Below are positions 7,194 to 12,153 of a stretch of 12,153 nt of DNA, one piece after another. How positions within the stretch are numbered: the first letter of the stretch is position 1; each line of letters opens with the position of its first letter. This stretch comes from Anaerolineales bacterium (lineage in GTDB: Bacteria > Chloroflexota > Anaerolineae > Anaerolineales > UBA6663), in contig JAEURM010000034.1 in the NCBI GenBank assembly GCA_016789245.1, forward strand, positions 1 to 12,153, written 5' to 3'. Both the position numbers and the translations under genes were made by a program. Under the pieces are notes generated by a model. The model was not told the DNA's origin. It was given only the letters and a program-made list of their open reading frames with translations, and did not search any database.

Positions 7194-7280
7194 TTTGTAC
7201 CGTTTTTGTCCTATTCAGAGTCGCCCAAAATCCGAATTAATGTAAAATGGCTTCTAACCAATCCCCTGAAAGGATAGACC
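7194..7280. promoter_or_regulatory. Divergent intergenic region between sigma factor and cyclophilin
   Basis: The 87-base gap must hold the promoters of both divergent genes if the sigma frame starts at 7193. It is AT-richer than its surroundings. AATGTAAAAT (7239-7248) could serve as a -10 toward the cyclophilin, and TACATTAAT on the opposite strand as a -10 toward the sigma gene. Neither has a convincing -35, and I see no typical ECF GGAAC/CGTC pair, so autoregulation is not visible. The cyclophilin ribosome binding site GAAAGGAT lies at 7268-7275. Confidence 0.35.
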
Positions 7281-7790
7281 GTGACAAAGCAATACCCTAA
7301 CCCACCGCAAATGGTGATAGACCCCAAGCGGAAATATAGTGCTACCTTTAAAACCGAAGCGGGCGATTTTGTAATTGAGTTGTACGCCGATAAAGTGCCA
7401 AACACCGTGAACAACTTTGTGTTTTTGGCGCGGGATGGTTTTTATAATGGCGTCACCTTCCACCGCGTGATTAAGGGTTTTATGGCGCAGGGCGGTGACC
7501 CCACCGGCACTGGTACCGGCGGGCCGGGCTACCGATTCAAAGATGAATTTCACCCGGGCTTGCGGCACAACGCGCCGGGCATTCTCTCTATGGCCAACGC
7601 CGGCTCCAACACTAACGGAAGCCAGTTCTTCATCACTCACGGCCCCACGCCACACTTAGATAACCGCCACGCCGTGTTTGGCAAAGTAACGCAAGGCATG
7701 AACGTGGTGCTGGCCATCCCAGAGCGTGACCCCGGCTCTGCCCGCCAGCCCGGCACGAAGATTCTTTCTATTGAAATTGCGGAAGAGTAG
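7281..7790 (+). CDS. Cyclophilin-type peptidyl-prolyl cis-trans isomerase
   Basis: A 169-residue single-domain cyclophilin that catalyses cis-trans isomerisation of X-Pro bonds; no signal peptide, so cytoplasmic. The active-site residues of human CypA have counterparts at a constant spacing: Arg62 in FHRVIKGF, Phe67, Met68 and Gln70 in [15 protein letters not shown], Ala105-Asn106 in SMANAG, Gln115 and Phe117 in GSQFFI, Leu126 and His130 in [10 protein letters not shown]. The cyclosporin-contact Trp121 of CypA is His125 here, as in many bacterial forms, so weak cyclosporin binding is expected. The start is GTG at 7281 with GAAAGGAT six bases upstream. A short gene follows after a 34-base gap carrying a hairpin that begins in this gene's stop codon. 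Confidence 0.95.
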   Translation: MTKQYPNPPQMVIDPKRKYSATFKTEAGDFVIELYADKVPNTVNNFVFLARDGFYNGVTFHRVIKGFMAQGGDPTGTGTGGPGYRFKDEFHPGLRHNAPGILSMANAGSNTNGSQFFITHGPTPHLDNRHAVFGKVTQGMNVVLAIPERDPGSARQPGTKILSIEIAEE

Positions 7791-7814
7791 AGACGCACTA
7801 TGGCGCGTCTCTAC
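7787..7814. repeat. Perfect 10-bp hairpin overlapping the cyclophilin stop codon
   Basis: GTAGAGACGC (7787-7796) and GCGTCTCTAC (7805-7814) are perfect complements around an 8-base loop ACTATGGC. The TAG stop of the cyclophilin lies inside the left arm. The GTAGAGACGC/GCGTCTCTAC text is one I associate with scattered short palindromes in cyanobacteria and Chloroflexota. No T-tract follows, so it is not a standard terminator; it may stabilise the 3' end of the upstream message. Confidence 0.75.
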
Positions 7815-7824
7815 CGCCCATAAT

Positions 7825-8169
7825 ATGCCCCGCCCCAATTACCACAACCGCCGCTTTCGCTCAGTGCGGAACACCGCCAATGGCGAGGTGGGCGCGGAGA
7901 CCGTTTTCAATTATCAGCAAAATGGCGAGGTGGTGTGGGCCACCTACGCGGGCGGCGGCATTAAGTTTGGAACGTTGATTGCAACGGTAGACGCGGCGGG
8001 GTGTTTAGATATGCGTTATAGCCATGTAAACACCGCCGGTGAATTGATGACGGGCCAGTGCCGCTCCACGCCAGAAGTTTTGCCGGATGGCCGCCTGCGC
8101 CTGCACGAAGTATGGCAGTGGACGAGTGGTGATGGCTCCAATGGTGAATCAGCAGTGGAGGAGTTTTAG
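7825..8169 (+). CDS. Small conserved protein of the family labelled 'n-acetylglutamate synthase'
   Basis: A 114-residue protein. It has the pattern of a well-conserved small family: YHNRRFRSVRNTANGEV (6-22), ETVFNYQQNGEVVWATY, GGGIKFGTLIA, LDMRYSHVNTAGELMTG (61-77) and LRLHEVWQWTSGDGS (91-105). In databases this family is commonly called n-acetylglutamate synthase, but it lacks the GNAT acetyl-CoA site (no Q/RxxGxG/A motif) and is far shorter than ArgA. The alternating strand pattern suggests a small beta-barrel, so the enzymatic name is doubtful. The frame is open upstream to 7726, overlapping the cyclophilin, but the conserved block begins just after ATG 7825, which I take as the start. No Shine-Dalgarno sequence is visible; a hairpin occupies that space. 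Confidence 0.8.
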   Translation: MPRPNYHNRRFRSVRNTANGEVGAETVFNYQQNGEVVWATYAGGGIKFGTLIATVDAAGCLDMRYSHVNTAGELMTGQCRSTPEVLPDGRLRLHEVWQWTSGDGSNGESAVEEF

Positions 8170-8191
8170 CAACGCATCTTACGCATTTGTC

Positions 8192-8253
8192 CGTCACTCC
8201 CGCTTTCGCAGGAGTCCATCATTGGTTTTTTGGATACCCGCTTTCGCGGGTAT
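8192..8253. repeat. Two-hairpin repeat of the CCCGCTTTCGCGGG type
   Basis: Two related hairpins with the same TTTC loop. The first is ACTCCCGC/GCAGGAGT (8196-8203 and 8208-8215, one mismatch); the second is ATACCCGC/GCGGGTAT (8234-8241 and 8246-8253, perfect). The unit resembles the very common CGTCATTCCCGC...GAATCCA intergenic repeat of many bacteria. It lies 22 bases past the stop of the small conserved gene and may mark its 3' end. Confidence 0.75.
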
Positions 8254-8269
8254 GATGCATTTATATAAT
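8242..8269 (+). promoter_or_regulatory. Candidate promoter for the response regulator/HEAT unit
   Basis: A consensus -10 TATAAT lies at 8264-8269 in a short AT-rich stretch. The best -35 at 16-base spacing is TTTCGC (8242-8247), a weak match lying inside the preceding repeat. Transcription would start about 115 bases before the response regulator ATG, leaving a leader that contains the large inverted repeat at 8301-8374. Confidence 0.35.
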
Positions 8270-8300
8270 CACACTCAACGCGTAAGGTAAATTATTATTT

Positions 8301-8374
8301 TTAAGACCCGTCAGGTGGCGCATCTAAAACCCTGAAATTTTTGGCCCCTTTTCGCGCCGCCTGCCAGGTCTTAA
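8301..8374. repeat. Large imperfect inverted repeat (AAGACCTGTCAGG type) in the leader of the response regulator gene
   Basis: Arms 8301-8320 (TTAAGACCCGTCAGGTGGCG) and 8355-8374 (CGCCGCCTGCCAGGTCTTAA) pair at 17 of 20 positions around 34 bases. The arms recall the AAGACCTGTCAGGT...ACCTGACAGGTCTT palindromes scattered in many environmental genomes. It ends 16 bases before the ATG at 8391, so a transcript would carry a long stem close to the start codon. Confidence 0.75.
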
Positions 8375-8390
8375 CCAACCCAACGCAAGC

Positions 8391-9341
8391 ATGTTGTTTT
8401 CTCTTAGGCCCGTAAGCACCATTTTGGTGGTAGAAGAAGATGAAGTGACTCTCCAACTGGTGCGCGTGAATTTGGAACGCGCCAGTTTGCGGGTTATTGC
8501 CACGCGCACAGGCGCAGATGGCATCCAATCGGCCCGCCACCTGCCCCCTGATTTGGTAATTTGCAACGCCAGCTTGCCAGATATGGATGGCGTGCAATTT
8601 TGCCGGATGATGCTGGACGATAATCGCACGCGACCCGTACCCATTATGCTGATGGCCGACCAAGCCCAGCCGCGCCAAATTGTGGAGGCGCTAGAAATTG
8701 GCGCGGACGATTATTTGTGTAAGCCGTTTGATTACGCCGAACTAGTGGCCCGCGCCAAAGCCCACATCCGCCGCGCGCAACTTAAACCAGCCATCAACCC
8801 CCTCAGCGGCCTGCCCGGTAACCTGATTATTGAGCAAGAAATCCGCCGCCTGACGGGGCCAAACGCTGCCCCGTTCGCGGTGCTGTACATAGACCTGAAC
8901 AATTTCAAATCGTATAACGATGTGTATGGCTTCCCAGCGGGCGATGAAGTTCTGCGTTTGCTGGCCAATGTGATTACGAGCGCAGTGACGGAGTTGGGCA
9001 ACCCGAATGACCTAGTGGGCCACGTGGGCGGTGATGACTTTGTTTCACTCAGTACGCCGGACCGCGCCGATGCGGTGGCCCAACGCATCATTGCCGATTT
9101 TGACCGCCAAGTGCCCGAGCTTTACACGCCGCTAGACCGCCGCCGCGGTTACATCACTGCCAAAGACCGCCAAGGCATTATCCGCAAGTTTCCGTTGGTG
9201 GGCGTAGTAATTGCCATTGTGCACAATGAGCACCGGCCCATTACCAGCCACTGGGAAGTGGGCGAGATTGGCGCGGAACTCAAGAGTTTTGCCAAAACGC
9301 GAGGCGGAAGCAGTTACGTGAGGGATAAACGCCGTGCTTAA
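8391..9341 (+). CDS. Response regulator with altered receiver and degenerate GGDEF (GGDDF) domain
   Basis: A 316-residue two-domain signalling protein. Residues 9-130 form a CheY-like receiver: STILVVEED with the acidic pair, then LVICNASLPDMDG, where the phosphoacceptor Asp is Asn59 (codon AAC at 8565). The usual Thr/Ser is Met88, while the conserved Lys111 in CKPF is kept. Residues 138-310 form a GGDEF-like domain. YIDLNNFKSYNDVYGF (166-181) keeps the metal and guanine-site residues, the signature is GGDDF (213-217) instead of GGDEF, and the inhibitory RxxD is NPND (204-207). It therefore probably does not accept phosphate from a kinase, and diguanylate cyclase activity is uncertain; it may bind nucleotide or protein only. 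ATG 8391 is the only start that keeps the receiver whole, with no clear ribosome binding site. It overlaps the HEAT gene by 8 bases. Confidence 0.88.
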   Translation: MLFSLRPVSTILVVEEDEVTLQLVRVNLERASLRVIATRTGADGIQSARHLPPDLVICNASLPDMDGVQFCRMMLDDNRTRPVPIMLMADQAQPRQIVEALEIGADDYLCKPFDYAELVARAKAHIRRAQLKPAINPLSGLPGNLIIEQEIRRLTGPNAAPFAVLYIDLNNFKSYNDVYGFPAGDEVLRLLANVITSAVTELGNPNDLVGHVGGDDFVSLSTPDRADAVAQRIIADFDRQVPELYTPLDRRRGYITAKDRQGIIRKFPLVGVVIAIVHNEHRPITSHWEVGEIGAELKSFAKTRGGSSYVRDKRRA

Positions 9342-11727
9342 TTCGCTCATGGATGCGTTTGAAGCCCTCACCAGCACAGACCCAACTGCACGGCGCGAAG
9401 CGGCGTTGTATTTGGGCCAGCACCCCACGAAGGCCGCGTGTGAAGCGTTGGTGAGCGCGCTGGGTGACCCCAATATCACTGTGCAAGATGCCATTGCTCA
9501 AAGTTTGCTATTAAACCAAGAAGTGCCGGAGCAGTTGGAATTATTGGTAACCGCGCACAAAGATACCAACGCCGTACGCCGTAACGCCGCGCTGGCGGTG
9601 CTGATCGAAATTACGCATGAGTCGCCGGAACGTGTGATGCAGGCTTTGGGGCACGCCTCGCCCGATGTGCGCGAATGGGCGGCGGAAGCGTTGGGCGATG
9701 TGCCTGACCATCCGGATATAGTGGCCGCCCTCATCACGCGCTTGGAAGACCCGGGTGAATTTCCCAATGTCCGCCGCGCGGCCGCACAAGCCTTGGGCAA
9801 ACTCGGGAACTCCAACGCCGCGCCCGCCCTGCTCAAAGCCGCCGCGCACGGAGATTTTTGGATGCGGCAAGCGGCCATTGAAGCGGTGAGCCGTTTGGGT
9901 GATGAAAAAGTGGTGCCGGAACTGCTCACGCTGATGCGGCAAGATGCGTGGACGCGGCCCGCCGTGATTAAGGCGTTGGGCCAAATTGGGCATGTGGATG
10001 CCGTGCCGGAGTTAGTTGCGGCGTTAGAAGACCAAAGTGATTCCACGCGTGCGGCCAGCATGGAAGCGCTGTTTAAAATTGTGATGGAGCCAGCGGGCCG
10101 CCGCACTGGCACCCAGCGCACGGCCCTGCTCCGTCCAGTGATCCCGCTGGAGCCATTGCGGCGTGAGTTAAATAACAACCGTTTGCCGGCCAGCGCATAC
10201 GCCGCGCATCTCTTAGGCTGGCTGGGCCGCACAGAGAGTGTGCCGGAGTTGATTGAATCCCTCAACAGCACCGAAGCGCCTTTGCGTGATGCGGCCACAG
10301 AATCACTTCTGCGTTTTGGGCAAAATGCTGTGCCGAGCTTGCTCACGGCTGTGACGCGGCCAGAAACGCACTTGCGTGAGCGCGTGATTGAAATTTTGGG
10401 CCTGATTGGTGACCGAAGCGTGGTGCCGGCGTTGATGGACCGGCTGACCGACCCAGAACTCAATGTGCGGTTGGCCACTTTGCGCGCGCTGGGCGCGTTG
10501 GGCGGCGAGATGGCGTACTCCGGCTTACTGCAAGCCGTGAACGATGCCGCCACGCGTGATACGGCGCTGAGCATCCTCAGCCAATCCAACTCCGATGCGG
10601 CCATTCAAGACTTAAAGTCTTATCTGCAACGCTATTTATATGAAACTAAGAGCCAGAGCCAAATGCGCTGGGCGGCGGCGCAAGCCCTGAGTTTGCTAGG
10701 TGATGAAACCGCCGTAAGCATTTTGCTCAACGCCACCCGCTTGCCCGATGAAAGCATCCGCAAACCAGCGGCCGAAGCGTTGGCCCGCGTGCGGGGCCGC
10801 CGCGCCGTGAACGTGCTAATTGAAGCGCTGGGTGACCGCGATTGGTTGGTGCGGCAGAAAGCGGTGGAAGCGCTCAGTAGTATTCAAGATACGCGCGTGG
10901 TGGCCGCCCTCTTGCCGCTGACGCGCGATGGTGAATGGCGCGTGCGCTGGGCGTTGGCCAACGCGTTGGGCAAACTGCGTGATTCACGCATTTACGGGCC
11001 ACTGCAACAACTGGCGCAAGATTCAGACCGGTGGGTGCGCCACCGCGTGATGGAAGTGTGTGCGCGGCTAGATGATGTGCGCGCAGAAGAACTAGCTCTG
11101 AACGGCCTGAAAGACCCGGAGCCAGCCGTGCGCGTGGCCGCTTTGCTCACTCTGCGCGTGCACCGTGATTCCACGGTGGTTGGCCCGGTAGCGGATTTGG
11201 CGCAAGACCCGGTGCCCGAAGTACGCCGCACCGCCGCCCGCACGTTGGCGCTGATTGCTGGCCCGCTTTCGATTGATACGCTCAACATCCTCGCGCACGA
11301 TCAAACCGAAGAAGTGCGCTTGAGCATTTGCCAAGTGTTGGGTGAATTAGGTTTAGATGAAGGTGTGCCCGCGCTGGAAATTTTGCTCCGTGACCATTCC
11401 CAAGAAGTGCGGCGGCAAGCGGGCGCGGCCCTCGCTCACATTGGCACTACCGTTTCCATTGAAGCGTTGGTAGAAGCGCTCACGCACCCCACTGTGAAGC
11501 CAGAAGCGCAGGCGCTGGTGCTCTCACTGGGAGATGCCGGCGTGCGCGTTTTGCTGAACACCGCCCGCGCCAGCAACGCCGAATTGCGTTTAGCCGCCGC
11601 CGAAACTTTGGGCAAAACGCGCTCCCCCCACGCCGCCCCCGCCCTGCAACACCTCAAGCGTGACCCCGATGCCCGCGTACGCCAAGCCGCTGAACAAGCC
11701 CTGAAGACGCTGAGCGAGAAGGCGTAA
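9334..11727 (+). CDS. HEAT-repeat (PBS-lyase-type) scaffold protein
   Basis: A 797-residue soluble protein built almost entirely of helical HEAT/PBS-lyase-like repeats of about 31-35 residues from residue 17 to the end, more than twenty units. Typical units contain VRRAAAQALGKLGN, VPELVAALED, VRWALANALGKLRD, VRRTAARTLALIAG and VRLSICQVLGELG. There is no signal peptide, TM helix or extra catalytic domain. Such superhelices act as protein-binding scaffolds; a phycobilin lyase role is not implied. GTG 9334 has AGGGA at the right distance and overlaps the regulator's stop by 8 bases, indicating translational coupling and probably joint function; ATG 9349 is an alternative start. The coding sequence is GC-rich (41 of 60 bases G or C at 11521-11580). 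Confidence 0.93.
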   Translation: MLNSLMDAFEALTSTDPTARREAALYLGQHPTKAACEALVSALGDPNITVQDAIAQSLLLNQEVPEQLELLVTAHKDTNAVRRNAALAVLIEITHESPERVMQALGHASPDVREWAAEALGDVPDHPDIVAALITRLEDPGEFPNVRRAAAQALGKLGNSNAAPALLKAAAHGDFWMRQAAIEAVSRLGDEKVVPELLTLMRQDAWTRPAVIKALGQIGHVDAVPELVAALEDQSDSTRAASMEALFKIVMEPAGRRTGTQRTALLRPVIPLEPLRRELNNNRLPASAYAAHLLGWLGRTESVPELIESLNSTEAPLRDAATESLLRFGQNAVPSLLTAVTRPETHLRERVIEILGLIGDRSVVPALMDRLTDPELNVRLATLRALGALGGEMAYSGLLQAVNDAATRDTALSILSQSNSDAAIQDLKSYLQRYLYETKSQSQMRWAAAQALSLLGDETAVSILLNATRLPDESIRKPAAEALARVRGRRAVNVLIEALGDRDWLVRQKAVEALSSIQDTRVVAALLPLTRDGEWRVRWALANALGKLRDSRIYGPLQQLAQDSDRWVRHRVMEVCARLDDVRAEELALNGLKDPEPAVRVAALLTLRVHRDSTVVGPVADLAQDPVPEVRRTAARTLALIAGPLSIDTLNILAHDQTEEVRLSICQVLGELGLDEGVPALEILLRDHSQEVRRQAGAALAHIGTTVSIEALVEALTHPTVKPEAQALVLSLGDAGVRVLLNTARASNAELRLAAAETLGKTRSPHAAPALQHLKRDPDARVRQAAEQALKTLSEKA

Positions 11728-11836
11728 GCCGTAAGTAGTGAACGGTGAACAGTGGGGCGGTCTAGGTGGATAAGGAATTACACGACATTTGGATTGTGCA
11801 AAGACAGGCAGTATCCAAATCGCGAAAGAGTAAGTC
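11728..11836. repeat. Gap with a short GTGAAC repeat and an 8-bp inverted repeat
   Basis: Just past the HEAT stop, 11738-11754 reads GTGAACGGTGAACAGTG, a GTGAAC direct repeat like short repeats scattered in related genomes. Further on, perfect 8-bp arms ATTTGGAT (11787-11794) and ATCCAAAT (11813-11820) flank 18 bases and end 16 bases before the next ATG. The inverted repeat could be an operator or a small stem in the leader. No clear terminator or promoter is visible. Confidence 0.45.
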
Positions 11837-12153
11837 ATGCCAGATGAGATAATAAAATCCGAGCCAAATCAATTTCCATCTTTTGAAGAGTTCAAGGACA
11901 AGATTCTTCAGCATGGCTCGGATTCGGATTTATTACAATGGGCGGCAAAACAGTATGGTCGGATTCCGGGCGCAATTCGGATTCTTAGCAATTTTGATCC
12001 GTTAGGAATATCAAGCGCAATCGATCAATTGTTTAGCGAAAAGACATCAGAACGAGAACAAGAAAACATTCTTCGCGCAATTTACATTTTGGCAACCCGA
12101 GTGTGGAAAATTGAATTAAGGAATTCGTCGAGACTCCCAGAAGATAAATTAAA
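11837..12153 (+). CDS. Unknown protein, AT-richer gene, 3' end beyond window
   Basis: An open frame from ATG 11837 to the window edge, 105 complete codons without a stop. The visible part is hydrophilic and mostly helical in look (FEEFKDKILQHG, LLQWAAKQYG, ENILRAIYILATRVWKIEL), with no signal peptide, TM helix or motif I recognise. Base use differs sharply from the neighbour: 23 of 60 bases are G or C at 11881-11940, against 41 of 60 at 11521-11580. Codons ending in A or T are frequent, which suggests a gene of foreign origin or a different expression class. Upstream AAAGAG (11824-11829) is a weak ribosome binding site. A full-length sequence is needed to name it; a defence or other accessory gene is possible but unsupported. 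Confidence 0.6.
   Translation, partial: MPDEIIKSEPNQFPSFEEFKDKILQHGSDSDLLQWAAKQYGRIPGAIRILSNFDPLGISSAIDQLFSEKTSEREQENILRAIYILATRVWKIELRNSSRLPEDKL

Noticed and set aside
9498..10604. A 368-codon open frame antisense to the HEAT gene
   Set aside because: It is Ser/Ala/Arg-rich with no domain pattern. It is explained by the biased third positions of the GC-rich HEAT coding strand, whose product is clearly a repeat protein.
9334..11727. Tandem DNA repeats or a CRISPR-like array inside the HEAT gene
   Set aside because: Similarity is at the protein repeat level only; the DNA units vary in sequence and length, with no identical repeats separated by unique spacers.
9334..11727. Phycobilisome lyase function from the PBS-lyase-type repeats
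   Set aside because: These repeats are generic scaffolds; nothing else in the window suggests phycobiliproteins.

Overview
The window looks like chromosomal DNA of a moderately GC-rich environmental bacterium. The best guess is Chloroflexota (Anaerolineae-like). The hints are an ECF sigma factor paired with an anti-sigma protein that ends in an extracytoplasmic beta-propeller, a LecA-like lectin domain beside a band-7 protein, long HEAT-repeat proteins, and intergenic gaps filled with several unrelated families of short palindromic repeats. There is no rRNA, tRNA, transposase or CRISPR array, and the taxonomic guess rests on gene and repeat style only.

Left part, all on the minus strand. From 2643 down to 1 runs a likely transcription unit: a CtBP-like D-2-hydroxyacid dehydrogenase, then three small multi-pass membrane proteins of unknown function in tight succession. 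The last of these is cut by the window edge. From 4214 to 2784 a band-7/SPFH membrane protein is followed 6 bases later by a secreted PA-IL/LecA-like domain protein and a good intrinsic terminator. From 7193 to 4479 lies an ECF sigma factor gene followed by its membrane anti-sigma partner (zinc-finger ZAS domain, three TM segments, external propeller).

Right part, all on the plus strand. A cyclophilin peptidyl-prolyl isomerase starts divergently from the sigma factor and is followed by a small protein of the family usually labelled 'n-acetylglutamate synthase'. After a repeat-rich gap of about 220 bases comes a two-gene overlapping unit: a response regulator with a mutated phosphorylation site and a degenerate GGDEF domain, and a 797-residue protein made of HEAT repeats. 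At the right edge begins an AT-richer gene of unknown function.

Two things stand out. The first is the non-canonical receiver/GGDDF protein coupled to a HEAT scaffold; its Asp-to-Asn change suggests signalling that does not depend on phosphorylation. The second is how densely different palindromic repeat families occupy nearly every gap on the right side. Two of them extend into the sigma factor reading frame and seem to supply its N-terminal and C-terminal tails.
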